Of a stretch of DNA of 64,000 nucleotides, positions 15,875-24,859 are shown one piece after another. The notes under the pieces were generated by a model. It did no database searches and had not been told where the DNA came from. It worked only from the letters and a program-made list of their open reading frames with translations. The number at the start of each line of letters is the position of its first letter. The stretch's first letter is position 1. The DNA is from an uncultured Veillonellaceae bacterium. GTDB taxonomy: Bacteria; Bacillota; Negativicutes; Selenomonadales; Selenomonadaceae. Position numbers and translations under genes: made by a program. The stretch spans positions 1 to 64,000 of the forward strand of contig OMWS01000001.1 in the NCBI GenBank assembly GCA_900314825.1. Direction: 5' to 3'.

Positions 15875-16540
15875 TTGAGTAAAGCGCTGCGTGTCATCAC
15901 GCTATCCACGATCCTGCTGGTCTGGCTCACTGCCATCTGCGGGGCTTCGGCCTTCCGTATGGGTGACCAGGGCAGCGATGTAGCAGAGATCCAAGGGCAA
16001 TTGGCCAGTCTCGGCTACGATGTCGCGGCCGATGGGGATTTCGGTCCTGCCACGGCTGAGGCGGTAAAAGCATTCCAGGTCGCGAGAGGTCTCGATGCAG
16101 ACGGCCTCGTCGGCCCCTCCACGTACACGGCTCTCCTTGGGAAGGCCATGCCGGAGGTCAGCCGCGGGTCGAACGCCATCGGGCGCCGCGTCGTCGCGAG
16201 CTCGATGCAGTACCTCGGTGTGCCGTACGTCTTCGGAGGCACGACGCCGAGCGGTTTCGACTGCTCGGGCTATGTGCGCTACGTCTTTGCAAATGCAGGC
16301 ATCTACCTGCCGCGCACGGCGGATGCACAGTATGAGTGCGGCTACGCCGTCTCGACGTCCAAACTCGTGCCGGGCGATCTCGTCTTCTTCTCCACGTATG
16401 AAGCGGGCCCGTCGCACGTCGGCATCTATCTCGGAGATGGCAATTTCATCAATGCGTCTTCGAGCCAGGGCGTTTCCATCGCGTCACTGTACAGCTCCTA
16501 TTGGGGCTCGTGCTACATCGGCGCGCGCCGCGTCATGTGA
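15875..16540 (+). CDS. Exported NlpC/P60 peptidoglycan hydrolase
   Basis: A 221-residue exported protein with a TTG start (gagagaggag lies upstream). A signal peptide (about residues 1-26) ends ICGASA. A PG_binding_1 domain follows (about 28-90, GSDVAEIQGQLASLGYDV and GPATAEAVKAFQ). The C-terminal NlpC/P60 domain (about 103-221) has its catalytic cysteine in FDCSGYVRYVF (near 130) and histidine in GPSHVGIYLGDG (near 177). It should cleave peptide bonds in the peptidoglycan stem in the periplasm. Control by the c-di-AMP riboswitch upstream fits the known link of this second messenger to wall homeostasis. It is followed by its own terminator. Confidence 0.93.
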   Translation: MSKALRVITLSTILLVWLTAICGASAFRMGDQGSDVAEIQGQLASLGYDVAADGDFGPATAEAVKAFQVARGLDADGLVGPSTYTALLGKAMPEVSRGSNAIGRRVVASSMQYLGVPYVFGGTTPSGFDCSGYVRYVFANAGIYLPRTADAQYECGYAVSTSKLVPGDLVFFSTYEAGPSHVGIYLGDGNFINASSSQGVSIASLYSSYWGSCYIGARRVM

Positions 16541-16576
16541 TCGGCAAACAAGACAGAAAAAACTTCCACTGTATTC

Positions 16577-16604
16577 GGGAGGCATTTGCCTCCCTTTTCT
16601 TTTT
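16577..16604 (+). terminator. Terminator of the NlpC/P60 gene
   Basis: A perfect stem gggaggc / gcctccc with a 4-base loop, then ttttcttttt. Confidence 0.8.
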
Positions 16605-16757
16605 GCCTCCCCCTTTGGGGGAGGTGGCCCCGAAGGGGTCGGAGAGGGTAGCGCATGGACTGATTCTGTATTCCTATCGGAAGGAATGAGAATGCAGAAA
16701 TTGCGCTACCCTCTCAGTCTCGCTATCGCTCGACAGCTCCCCCAGAGGGGGAGCCTT
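16605..16757. repeat. Intergenic palindromic repeats, two copies inverted
   Basis: The left half begins gcctccccctttgggggagg and runs to gagagggtagcgca. The right half is the inverted equivalent, from tgcgctaccctctc to gctcccccagagggggagcc. The two copies face each other across about 50 bases. They belong to the same family as the elements at 1-38, 14112-14212 and 17379-17483. Confidence 0.75.
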
Positions 16758-16764
16758 GATTTGA

Positions 16765-16842
16765 TTAGTTCGTGAACAGCTCGTCCCAGAATGCATACGA
16801 GATTATGAGGAAGATGAGCACGACCATGAAGATGTCGCCCAT
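16765..16842 (-). CDS. Predicted 25-residue membrane peptide
   Basis: A very small open frame encoding MGDIFMVVLIFLIISYAF followed by WDELFTN. The centre is one continuous hydrophobic segment (about residues 4-18) ending in an acidic aromatic tail, as in known small membrane proteins of bacteria. Support comes from signals: aaagga lies nine to ten bases upstream of the ATG, and a promoter (TTGCGC, 17 bases, TACAAT) lies 32 bases further up on the same strand. Function unknown. It is divergent from folB. The same signals could drive a small RNA instead, but the combination of RBS and membrane segment favours a peptide. Confidence 0.55.
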   Translation of the reverse strand: MGDIFMVVLIFLIISYAFWDELFTN

Positions 16843-16873
16843 AGAGGTCCCGTCCTTTCGAAAGCTTTCCTTC

Positions 16874-16902
16874 ATTGTAATCGCTCACAGGGCGCTGCGC
16901 AA
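16874..16902 (-). promoter_or_regulatory. Promoter of the 25-residue membrane peptide
   Basis: On the minus strand TTGCGC (16897-16902), 17-base spacer and TACAAT (16874-16879). Confidence 0.6.
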
Positions 16903-16997
16903 GTTTTTTTGAAAAACGCACGATGCAAGAAGGATTTTTCGCTTGCAAGGCGAATAGAGAAAAAAGAGAATCAAGTTTTTCGACAGGAGTGATTGAA

Positions 16998-17360
16998 ATG
17001 GCAAGAGCCAGTATCAAGAACATGATGTTTTACGGGTTTCATGGCGTCTACGAGTATGAGCGCGAGCAGGGCCAGAAATTTTATCTCGACGTGACGGCCG
17101 AGACGAAGGACGACAAGGTCGTCGAGACGGACGACATCAAGGACGGCGTCGACATCGCGGCGGTCTACGATGTCGTGAAGGACGTGACGGAGAACAAGCG
17201 TTTCACGACGCTCTCCGCGCTCGGCGGCCACATCGGCGACCGCCTGCTGGGCAAGTACGGTCATCTCGCAGCCGTGACGGTGACGATCCGCAAGCCGAAC
17301 GTGCCGATCTCCGGCTCGCTCGATTACGTCGAGGTCTCCGTGACGCGTCACGCACAGTAA
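16998..17360 (+). CDS. folB: Dihydroneopterin aldolase
   Basis: A 120-residue protein matching FolB, which converts dihydroneopterin to 6-hydroxymethyl-dihydropterin and glycolaldehyde in folate synthesis. Landmarks are the N-terminal NMMFYGFHGVYEYEREQGQK, the central DGVDIAAVYDVVKDV, and the C-terminal TVTIRKPNVPISGSLDYVEV with the conserved lysine. The start at 16998 has aggag upstream; an upstream ATG at 16923 adds unconserved sequence. folK and folP are not adjacent, so the gene stands alone here, with a repeat and a terminator behind it. Confidence 0.93.
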   Translation: MARASIKNMMFYGFHGVYEYEREQGQKFYLDVTAETKDDKVVETDDIKDGVDIAAVYDVVKDVTENKRFTTLSALGGHIGDRLLGKYGHLAAVTVTIRKPNVPISGSLDYVEVSVTRHAQ

Positions 17361-17378
17361 ACTGCACCACACCTCTTA

Positions 17379-17483
17379 GCCTCTCCCTCAGGGAGAGGGG
17401 GACCGCGTCAGCGGTGGATAAGCAGACACACGGCGCTTTAGCGCCGATGTGGTCGCTTATGCCGCTTGCGGCTGAGGGTCCCC
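17379..17483. repeat. Composite intergenic palindromic repeat
   Basis: The outer palindromic element (cctctccctcagggagaggg, then accgcgtcagcggtgg) contains an inner palindrome at 17420-17458 (aagcagacac, ggcgctttagcgcc, gtggtcgctt). It is the same nested arrangement as 14112-14212, with paired base changes in the inner stem. Confidence 0.75.
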
Positions 17484-17510
17484 TGTACGACAAATCAATA
17501 AGAACGTAAA

Positions 17511-17547
17511 AACTTCCGCGGGTGCGATAACGCCTGCGGAAGTTTTT
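17511..17547 (+). terminator. Terminator upstream of dprA
   Basis: Stem aaacttccgc / gcggaagttt with a loop of about 17 bases, then tttt. It probably ends the folB transcript. Confidence 0.75.
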
Positions 17548-17559
17548 TGTAAGAAAAAG

Positions 17560-17588
17560 TTGCAGATTTTTCGTCTTTTCTGTATAGT
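17560..17588 (+). promoter_or_regulatory. Promoter of the dprA-topA-hslU unit
   Basis: TTGCAG (17560-17565), 17-base spacer, TATAGT (17583-17588), 69 bases before the dprA start. Confidence 0.65.
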
Positions 17589-17656
17589 AGTTAACTGTTA
17601 CAGAGTCAATTTGCACGTTGCTCGCTACATTGTGCTTTTGCGGGGGAGATGAGACG

Positions 17657-18763
17657 ATGGACGAAGAGGAACGCAGGGAAGATGAGCATCTTGCGCTCGC
17701 CGCGCTGCTCGCGGCGCAGGGCGTCGGCCCTTCGACGGCGCTGAAGCTTCGCGATGCGTTTGGCACGTGGCGCGCGGCGCTCACGGCTTCGGCGGATGAG
17801 CTCCAGGCGAATGCGTTCAGCGAGGCGCTCGCGGAAAGCATCCTGCGCACCTCGAAAGACGCGCCGGCCTTTGAAGCACGCCTCCGGAAGACGTGCGAGG
17901 AAAAACACATCCGTCTGGTGGCATTCGAAGATTCCGATTATCCGCCGTACCTTGCGCAAATCTACAACGCGCCGGCGCTCCTCTATGTACGCGGCACGCT
18001 CGTGCCGGACGCGCAGCGCATTGCCATGGTCGGATCGCGGCGCTTCAGCAAGTATGGTGAGAGCGTCGCGCAATCGTTCGCCGAGGCGCTCGCGAAAGGC
18101 GGCTTCACGGTCGTGAGCGGCGCGGCGCGCGGTATCGACAGCGCATCGCACAGAGGCGCGCTCAAGGCCGGACGCACGGAGGCCGTGCTCGGCTGCGGCG
18201 TCGATGTCGCCTATCCTCCGGAGAACCGGAAGCTCCTCGACGAGATCGCGGAGCATGGCGCCGTCCTCTCCGAGTATCTGCCTGGCACGCCGCCGCTCCC
18301 CGCGTATTTTCCCATGCGCAACCGCATCATCAGCGGCCTTGCGCGCGGCGTCATCGTCGTCGAGGCGGCAGAGAAAAGCGGTTCGCTCATCACGGCGGAG
18401 CAGGCGCTCCAAGAAGGGCGCGACGTCTTTGCCGTGCCGGGCAGCATTTATTCGGCGACGAGCCGCGGCTGCCACCGCCTCATCCAGCAGGGCGCGAAGC
18501 TCGTTATGAGCGCGGCGGATGTCTTCGTCGAGTACGGTATCGAGCCGCAGCGGAAAGCAGCGAAGAAATTGCCGCCGATGAGCGCGGAGGAACGGAAGGT
18601 TTACCAAGTCCTTTCGAGCGAGCACGCGATTTCACTGGATGAAATCTTGATCAGCCTGCACGAAGGCGATGCCTCGAGCCTGTCGTTCCTCCTTTTGCAG
18701 ATGGAGCTCAAGGGGCTCATCGAGGAAAATGATGCGCATGGATATGTCCGCGCGCCATCGTGA
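17657..18763 (+). CDS. dprA: DNA-processing protein DprA
   Basis: A 368-residue DprA/Smf protein that loads RecA onto incoming single-stranded DNA during natural transformation. The N-terminal helix-hairpin-helix/SAM-like part covers about 12-75. The Rossmann-like core (about 80-285) has AMVGSRRFSKYG, VVSGAARGIDSASH, GCGVDVAYPPEN, YFPMRNRIISGL and EAAEKSGSLITA. The C-terminal winged helix (about 305-365) has the DML1-like SLDEILISLHEGD. The start at 17657 follows gggggagatgag. It heads the run into topA, an order common in Firmicutes. Competence is plausible but cannot be concluded from dprA alone. Confidence 0.95.
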   Translation: MDEEERREDEHLALAALLAAQGVGPSTALKLRDAFGTWRAALTASADELQANAFSEALAESILRTSKDAPAFEARLRKTCEEKHIRLVAFEDSDYPPYLAQIYNAPALLYVRGTLVPDAQRIAMVGSRRFSKYGESVAQSFAEALAKGGFTVVSGAARGIDSASHRGALKAGRTEAVLGCGVDVAYPPENRKLLDEIAEHGAVLSEYLPGTPPLPAYFPMRNRIISGLARGVIVVEAAEKSGSLITAEQALQEGRDVFAVPGSIYSATSRGCHRLIQQGAKLVMSAADVFVEYGIEPQRKAAKKLPPMSAEERKVYQVLSSEHAISLDEILISLHEGDASSLSFLLLQMELKGLIEENDAHGYVRAPS

Positions 18764-18819
18764 AACGCATACGCTTACGTGAAGTTCCTGCGTGAATTTA
18801 AATAGAAGGAAGTGTTATC

Positions 18820-21114
18820 TTGCCAGCCACGAAGACAGCAGAAATCGGACCGACGGCTGAAAAAACGACGGCCAAGCGGAAGCCGGCAAAGAAACGCACG
18901 GCGGCGAAGAAAACGCTCGTCGTCGTCGAGTCGCCGGCGAAAGCGAAGACGATCGAGAAATACCTCGGCCGCCGCTACATGGTCCGCGCCTCGATGGGGC
19001 ATTTGCGCGATTTGCCGAAAAGCCAGTTCGGCATCGATGTCGAGCATGATTTCGAACCGAAATACATCAACATCCGGGGCAAAGGCGACCTCATCAAAGA
19101 ACTGAAGAAAGACGCGAAGAACGCCGACAAGGTCTATCTGGCAAGCGATCCCGATCGCGAGGGCGAGGCCATCGCCTGGCATCTCGCGTATATCCTCGGC
19201 ATCGACCCGACGACGGACTGCCGCATCGTGTTCAATGAGATCACGAAGCCGGCCATCCATGCGGCGGTCAAAGAGCCGCGCCCCATCAACATGGATCGCG
19301 TTGACGCGCAGCAAGCGCGCCGCATGCTCGACCGTATCGTGGGTTACAAGCTCAGCCCGCTCCTCTGGCGCAAAGTCCGCAAAGGGCTCTCGGCCGGCCG
19401 CGTGCAGTCCGTGACGGTCAAGCTCATCTGTGACCGCGAAAAGGAAATCCAGGCGTTCAACTCTGAAGAATATTGGACGGTCGGCCTGAAACTGCGCAAG
19501 GGCAAATCCGCGATGTTCGCGGCCGAGCTCGCGCTCGTCGATGGCAAGAAGCTCGCGATCCATGAGGAAAATGGAAAGAACTTTGTCCTTCATGACGAGG
19601 ACGCGGCAAAGACGCTGGCCCATGAGCTTGCGGATGCGCCATTCACCGTTGCATCCGTCAAGCAAAGCGAACGCAAGCGCCGTCCGTCCGCGCCTTTCAC
19701 AACGAGCTCGATGCAGCAGGATGCCGCGCGCAAGCTCGGCTTCACGTCGCGCCGCACGATGATGATCGCGCAGCAGCTCTACGAGGGCGTCGAGCTCGGG
19801 GGGCTCGGCCGCCAAGGCCTCATCACGTACATGCGTACGGACTCGACACGCATCTCCGAGCTCGCGCAGGGCGAGGCGAAAACCTTCTTGACGCAGACGC
19901 TCGGCGCGGAATACGTGCCGGCGAAGCCGAACATCTATGCGGCCGGCAAGAAAGCGCAGGACGCGCATGAGGCCATCCGTCCGACGTCCATCAGCAATAC
20001 GCCGGATGCTGTCGAGTCGTTTTTGACGAAAGAGCAGGCGAAGCTTTACCGCTTGATCTGGCAGCGTTTTGCGGCGAGCCAGATGACGCCAGCCGTCTAC
20101 GACACGATGAGCGTCACGATCGACGCGGGCACGCGCTGCCAGCTGAAGTCGTCGGGCTCGCGGCTGAAGTTTGCGGGCTTCACAGCCGTCTACGCCGGCG
20201 CGGATGCGACGAAGAAAGAGAAAGACGTCGTGCTGCCGGAGCTCGCGGCAGGCGATGCGCTGACCGTCGAGAACGTTGACCCGCAGCAGCATTTTACGGA
20301 ACCGCCGCCACGTTACAATGACGCGTCGCTCGTCAAGACGCTCGAAGAAAAGGAGATTGGCCGTCCGAGCACGTACGCGCCGATCATCGAGACGATCCAG
20401 GCGCGCGGCTACGTGCAGCGCGTCGAGAAGCATTTCCAGCCGACGGAGCTCGGCTTCCTCGTGCTCGATATGCTCGAAGAATATTTCAAGAACATCGTCG
20501 ATGTGAAATTCACGGCGAACCTCGAAAATGAGCTCGACGAGATCGCCGAGGGCAAGATTGAGAAAAACAACTTGCTGCGCGAATTCTATGACCCGTTCGA
20601 GCAGACGCTCGAGCAAGCAGACGAGGCCATCGGCCATGTCGAACTGCCCGTCGAAGTCTCGGATGTGCGCTGTGAGAAGTGCGGCCGCCTGATGGTCGTG
20701 AAGCAGGGGCGTTTCGGCAAGTTCCTCGCGTGCCCGGGCTTCCCCGAGTGCCGCAATACGAAGCCGCTGCTCGTCGATACGGGCGTCAAATGCCCGAAGT
20801 GCGGCGGTGCCATCGTCGAGCGCAAGACGCGCCGCGGCCGCATGTTCTACGGCTGCAACAATTACCCGGATTGCGACTACACGACATGGGACACGCCGCT
20901 CAAAGAGACGTGTCCGGAATGCGGCTCATTCCTCCTCAAGCATCATTACAAGAATGGCCGCACGCTGACGTATTGCAGCAATGACGTCTGCAAGACGCGC
21001 GAGGGCAGCCCCATCAATGAAGAGCTCGCGAAGATGCGCGAACGCCTCGCGAAAAAGCACGCGAAGGATGAGGCCGCAAAAAAAGCGCAGGCAGACGAGG
21101 AAAAAGACGCATGA
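18820..21114 (+). CDS. topA: DNA topoisomerase I
   Basis: A 764-residue type IA topoisomerase that relaxes negative supercoils. A TTG start follows agaagga. A basic Lys/Thr-rich N-terminal extension of about 28 residues precedes the Toprim domain ([18 protein letters not shown]; acidic triad [13 protein letters not shown] near 107-115). The catalytic tyrosine is in [12 protein letters not shown] (near 337), and [19 protein letters not shown] is the usual gate motif. Three C-terminal zinc ribbons (about 620-735) begin [16 protein letters not shown] and CPECGSFL. The stop overlaps the trmFO start by 4 bases. Confidence 0.97.
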   Translation: MPATKTAEIGPTAEKTTAKRKPAKKRTAAKKTLVVVESPAKAKTIEKYLGRRYMVRASMGHLRDLPKSQFGIDVEHDFEPKYINIRGKGDLIKELKKDAKNADKVYLASDPDREGEAIAWHLAYILGIDPTTDCRIVFNEITKPAIHAAVKEPRPINMDRVDAQQARRMLDRIVGYKLSPLLWRKVRKGLSAGRVQSVTVKLICDREKEIQAFNSEEYWTVGLKLRKGKSAMFAAELALVDGKKLAIHEENGKNFVLHDEDAAKTLAHELADAPFTVASVKQSERKRRPSAPFTTSSMQQDAARKLGFTSRRTMMIAQQLYEGVELGGLGRQGLITYMRTDSTRISELAQGEAKTFLTQTLGAEYVPAKPNIYAAGKKAQDAHEAIRPTSISNTPDAVESFLTKEQAKLYRLIWQRFAASQMTPAVYDTMSVTIDAGTRCQLKSSGSRLKFAGFTAVYAGADATKKEKDVVLPELAAGDALTVENVDPQQHFTEPPPRYNDASLVKTLEEKEIGRPSTYAPIIETIQARGYVQRVEKHFQPTELGFLVLDMLEEYFKNIVDVKFTANLENELDEIAEGKIEKNNLLREFYDPFEQTLEQADEAIGHVELPVEVSDVRCEKCGRLMVVKQGRFGKFLACPGFPECRNTKPLLVDTGVKCPKCGGAIVERKTRRGRMFYGCNNYPDCDYTTWDTPLKETCPECGSFLLKHHYKNGRTLTYCSNDVCKTREGSPINEELAKMRERLAKKHAKDEAAKKAQADEEKDA

Positions 21115-22427
21115 AAGACATCATCATCATCGGCGCCGGCCTCGCGGGCTCGGAGGCCGCTTGGCAGGCTGCGCAGCGCGGCGCACACGTGACGCTCTAC
21201 GAGATGCGTCCGCAAAAGCTGACGCCCGCGCACAAGACGGGCGGCTTCGCCGAGCTCGTCTGCAGCAATTCATTGCGCGGCGCGGGCATGGAGAATGCGG
21301 TCGGCGTGCTGAAAGAGGAAATGCGCCGTTTGCATTCCATCGTCATGGAAGCGGCCGACGCGACACGCGTGCCGGCGGGCGGGGCGCTCGCCGTCGACCG
21401 CCACGGGTTCAGCGATTACATCACGGACAAGGTCACGAACCATCCGAATGTCACGGTTGTGCACGAGGAACTCGCGGAGATTCCGTTACATGATGACACC
21501 GTGACGATCGTCGCGAGCGGTCCTTTGACCGAGGGCGCGCTCGCGGACGACATCGCGCGACGCACGGGCGGCGACAGCCTGTATTTTTACGACGCAGCCG
21601 CGCCCATCGTGAGCCTCGCGTCCATCGACATGACGAAGGCCTACCGTGCTTCGCGCTATGGCAAAGGCGAGGCGGCCTACATCAACTGTCCGATGACGGA
21701 AGCGGAATACCGCACGTTCTGGCAGGCGCTCACGACGGCGGAAAAAGCGCCGACGCATGCGTTTGAAAAGGAAAAATTCTTCGAAGGCTGCATGCCCGTC
21801 GAAGTCATGGCGAGCCGTGGCGAGGACACGTTGCTGTTCGGCCCGTTGAAGCCCGTCGGGCTCGAAGACCCGCGCACGGGCGTACGTCCCTTTGCCGTCG
21901 TGCAGCTGCGGCAAGACAATGCCGACGGGACGCTTTATAACATCGTCGGCTTCCAGACGCATCTCAAGTGGCCGGAGCAGCGCCGCGTGTTCTCGATGAT
22001 CCAAGGGCTCGAGCATGCGGAGTTCCTGCGCTATGGCGTCATGCACCGCAACACGTTCCTTAACGCGCCAAAGCATCTGCGGCCGACGTATCAGTTCACT
22101 AGCGTTGATAATTTGTTCTTTGCTGGACAGATGACCGGCGTCGAAGGCTACGTCGAGTCGGCGTCGTCCGGCCTCGTCGCGGGGCTGAACGCCGTGCGCG
22201 TGGCCAGCGGGGAAGCGCCGTATATTTTCCCCGCAGAGACGTGCCATGGCGCGCTCGCGCACTACATCACGACGAGCGAGGCGAAGCATTTCCAGCCGAT
22301 GAATGTGAATTTCGGCCTGCTGCCCGGCCTCGGCCAGCGGATCCGCGATAAGAAAGAGAAAAAATTGCGCCTCGCAGAGCGGGCGCTGAAGGCACTGGAA
22401 ACCTTCCGAAAGGAGAATGATCTCTGA
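21111..22427 (+). CDS. trmFO: tRNA (m5U54) methyltransferase TrmFO
   Basis: A 438-residue folate- and FAD-dependent enzyme that methylates U54 of tRNA, the Gram-positive type replacing TrmA. Visible are the FAD-binding [15 protein letters not shown] at the N-terminus, the [12 protein letters not shown]-type motif (here [15 protein letters not shown]), [15 protein letters not shown] with the conserved cysteine, [15 protein letters not shown], and NVNFGLLP near the end. It overlaps topA by 4 bases and hslV by 1 base, so expression is coupled. In many Firmicutes xerC sits between trmFO and hslV; it is missing here. Confidence 0.97.
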   Translation: MKDIIIIGAGLAGSEAAWQAAQRGAHVTLYEMRPQKLTPAHKTGGFAELVCSNSLRGAGMENAVGVLKEEMRRLHSIVMEAADATRVPAGGALAVDRHGFSDYITDKVTNHPNVTVVHEELAEIPLHDDTVTIVASGPLTEGALADDIARRTGGDSLYFYDAAAPIVSLASIDMTKAYRASRYGKGEAAYINCPMTEAEYRTFWQALTTAEKAPTHAFEKEKFFEGCMPVEVMASRGEDTLLFGPLKPVGLEDPRTGVRPFAVVQLRQDNADGTLYNIVGFQTHLKWPEQRRVFSMIQGLEHAEFLRYGVMHRNTFLNAPKHLRPTYQFTSVDNLFFAGQMTGVEGYVESASSGLVAGLNAVRVASGEAPYIFPAETCHGALAHYITTSEAKHFQPMNVNFGLLPGLGQRIRDKKEKKLRLAERALKALETFRKENDL

Positions 22428-22969
22428 TGGATTTACAGTTTCATGCGACCACGATCTGCGCGGTGCGCAAGAATGGCAAGACGGCGATCGCCGGCGACGG
22501 CCAGGTGACGTTTGGCGAGCATACAATCATGAAGGCGAACGCGCGCAAAGTCCGCACACTTTACCACGGCAAGGTTGTCGCGGGCTTCGCGGGCTCCGTT
22601 GCCGATGCCTTCACGCTGTTCGAGAAATTCGAGAGCAAGCTGGAGTCGTACAATGGCAATCTGCAGCGCGCGGCCGTCGAGCTCGCGAAGGACTGGCGCA
22701 CGGATCGCGTGCTCCGCAAGCTCGAAGCCTTGCTGCTCGTCGCGGACAAGAACCAGCTCTTGATGCTGTCGGGCAATGGCGAAGTCATCGAGCCGGACGG
22801 CGATGTCGCGGCTATTGGCTCCGGCGGCTTTTACGCGCTCGCGGCCGGCCGCGCCATGGCACGGCATACGGACATGGAGGCCCAGGACATCGCGAAGGAG
22901 GCACTCTCCATCGCGGCGGACATCTGTGTCTATACGAATCACAACATCAAGGTGGAGGTGCTGGAGTAA
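22427..22969 (+). CDS. hslV: ATP-dependent protease subunit HslV (ClpQ)
   Basis: A 180-residue threonine peptidase that forms the double hexamer of the HslVU protease. The N-terminus reads [17 protein letters not shown]. The catalytic Thr of ATTI implies removal of a seven-residue leader. [24 protein letters not shown] is the usual next block (its core GDGQVTFG is diagnostic), and [15 protein letters not shown] and the C-terminal [10 protein letters not shown] match the family. It overlaps both neighbours by one base (TGATGG and TAATGG junctions), giving the trmFO-hslV-hslU order. Confidence 0.97.
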   Translation: MDLQFHATTICAVRKNGKTAIAGDGQVTFGEHTIMKANARKVRTLYHGKVVAGFAGSVADAFTLFEKFESKLESYNGNLQRAAVELAKDWRTDRVLRKLEALLLVADKNQLLMLSGNGEVIEPDGDVAAIGSGGFYALAAGRAMARHTDMEAQDIAKEALSIAADICVYTNHNIKVEVLE

Positions 22970-24396
22970 TGGCGGAACAAGAAGCAAAAGATTTTTTTGA
23001 AGAGATCGGCGCGAATGAGCAAACGCCGCGCCAGATCGTCGAGGAACTCGACAAGTACATCATCGGCCAGGACGAGGCGAAGCGTTCCGTTGCCATTGCT
23101 CTCAGAAACCGTTGGCGCAGCCGCAAGCTCACGGGCGCGATGCGCGACGAAGTCATCCCGAAGAACATCCTCATGATCGGCTCGACGGGCGTCGGCAAGA
23201 CGGAGATCGCCCGCCGCCTTGCGAAGCTCGTCAAGGCGCCATTCATCAAGGTCGAGGCGACGAAATTCACGGAGGTCGGCTACGTCGGCCGCGACGTCGA
23301 GTCCATCGTGCGCGACCTCGCTGAGACGGCTGTGCGCATGGTGCGCCAGGAGCGCATGGAGTCCGTGCAGGAAAAGGCGAAGGAACTCGCCGAGGAACGC
23401 ATCCTCGACGTCTTCGTGCCGCAGCCGAAAAAATCGCAGAATCCGCTCGGCCGTCTGTTCGGCGGCGCGGAAGACGACGATAAAAAAGAAGATAGCGAAG
23501 AAGAGAAGCCGAAGTATCAGGCCGGCCGCGAATGGGTGCGGGGGCGCCTGAAGAATGGCGAGCTTGAAAAAGAGCTCATCGAGATCGACGTCGTGGAATC
23601 GAGCCGCCCGATGGTCGGCATGTTCGCGGGCTCGTCGCTCGAGGGTATGGGCGACAACATCCAGGACATGATGAGCAGCCTCATGCCGAAGAACCGCAAG
23701 AAACGCAAGGTCACGGTCGAGCAGGCGCGCAAGATCTTCACGCAGGAAGAAGCAGGCAAGCTCATCGACATGGACGAAGTCACGGAGACCGCGGTCAAAG
23801 TCGCAGAGCGCAGCGGCATCGTGTTCCTCGACGAGATCGACAAGGTCGCCGTCAAGGGCAACTCCCAGGGCGCCGACGTTTCGCGCGAAGGCGTGCAGCG
23901 CGACATCCTGCCCATCGTCGAGGGCTCGCAGGTCTCGACGAAGTACGGCCCCGTCAAGACGGATCACGTGCTCTTCATCGCGGCCGGCGCGTTCCACACG
24001 GCGAAGCCCTCCGACCTCATCCCCGAGCTCCAGGGCCGCTTCCCGATCCGCGTCGAGCTCAAGAGCCTGCGCAAAGAAGACTTCGAGCGCATCCTCGCCG
24101 AGCCGCAGAACGCGCTCATCAAGCAGTACCAGGCGATGCTCGCGACGGAAGGCGTTGAGCTCGAATTCCAGCCGAGCGCCATCAGCCGCATCGCGCAGCT
24201 CGCCTGCGACGTCAACGAACAGTCGGAAGACATCGGCGCCCGCCGCCTCCACACGCTGCTCGAAAAACTCCTCGAAGACGTTTCATTCGACGCGCCGGAG
24301 CTCACGGACAAGCACGTCGTCATCGACGAGAAGTATGTCGACGAAAAACTCCACGACATCGTAAAGAACCGCGACCTCTCGCAGTTCATCCTCTAA
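22969..24396 (+). CDS. hslU: HslU (ClpY) ATPase subunit
   Basis: A 475-residue AAA+ unfoldase that feeds proteins to HslV. The N-terminal [21 protein letters not shown] is typical. Walker A is [16 protein letters not shown] (near 62), and Walker B is [12 protein letters not shown] (near 283). The intermediate I-domain spans about 110-240, and sensor/arginine motifs follow in GRFPIRVEL and the C-terminal region [19 protein letters not shown]. The C-terminus DLSQFIL is the HslV-docking tail. The start is the ATG overlapping the hslV stop. It is the last gene before a strong terminator, which separates it from codY; in many relatives codY follows directly. Confidence 0.97.
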   Translation: MAEQEAKDFFEEIGANEQTPRQIVEELDKYIIGQDEAKRSVAIALRNRWRSRKLTGAMRDEVIPKNILMIGSTGVGKTEIARRLAKLVKAPFIKVEATKFTEVGYVGRDVESIVRDLAETAVRMVRQERMESVQEKAKELAEERILDVFVPQPKKSQNPLGRLFGGAEDDDKKEDSEEEKPKYQAGREWVRGRLKNGELEKELIEIDVVESSRPMVGMFAGSSLEGMGDNIQDMMSSLMPKNRKKRKVTVEQARKIFTQEEAGKLIDMDEVTETAVKVAERSGIVFLDEIDKVAVKGNSQGADVSREGVQRDILPIVEGSQVSTKYGPVKTDHVLFIAAGAFHTAKPSDLIPELQGRFPIRVELKSLRKEDFERILAEPQNALIKQYQAMLATEGVELEFQPSAISRIAQLACDVNEQSEDIGARRLHTLLEKLLEDVSFDAPELTDKHVVIDEKYVDEKLHDIVKNRDLSQFIL

Positions 24397-24424
24397 TCGG
24401 ACGAACTTGCTCTTTTTTCTCCTG

Positions 24425-24468
24425 TCGGCTAAAATGGGTGCAGCATCCGTTTTGGCCGATATTTTTTT
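24425..24468 (+). terminator. Terminator of the dprA-hslU unit
   Basis: A 16-bp stem (tcggctaaaatgggtg / catccgttttggccga) with a few G-U pairs and a 3-base loop is followed by tattttttt. Confidence 0.85.
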
Positions 24469-24556
24469 CGCAGGTTTCTGTTTTCTTGGCATGGCGCATG
24501 GCATCTATATGCACGAGTTCGGCTTTTTGTTCATCGAGGGGGAGGGAAGCTTGGAT

Positions 24557-24793
24557 ATGAGTGGACGACATCTATCCGCAGAAGCGGAGACCGAGCGGGT
24601 GGCCGCGCTCTACGAACACATTTGGCAAAGCGGGAAGGCGACATTTCTTTCCGGCGGCGCGGTGGATGCGCAGGTACGTGAAGCTGCACAGGACGAGCGC
24701 TATTCGCTTCACAATTGGTACGACACATGGAATCGCCGCTTGGCAATCGTGCCCATCGGAAAGGATATGGTTGAAAGGGCAACGATAGCGTGA
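24557..24793 (+). CDS. Small hypothetical protein (78 residues)
   Basis: A short protein that I do not recognise. It is hydrophilic, with EAETERVAALYEHIWQSGK, FLSGGAVDAQVREAA and a tryptophan/arginine-rich SLHNWYDTWNRRLAIVP. ggggagggaagc upstream gives a good ribosome site for TTG 24551 or ATG 24557; the latter is used here. The same frame continues upstream to 24407 but crosses the hslU terminator, so the longer version is not credible. It ends 66 bases before the UvrA paralogue and may share its transcript. Confidence 0.5.
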   Translation: MSGRHLSAEAETERVAALYEHIWQSGKATFLSGGAVDAQVREAAQDERYSLHNWYDTWNRRLAIVPIGKDMVERATIA

Positions 24794-24859
24794 AAGGAAT
24801 CCACGCGAGCCATATGGCGTATCGAGCACAGTACGGTGTTCATGGAGGGGGAATTGTTT

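Noticed and set aside
24407-24556. Upstream extension of the 78-residue hypothetical protein
   Set aside because: The extra 50 codons run through the hslU terminator and lack a ribosome site.
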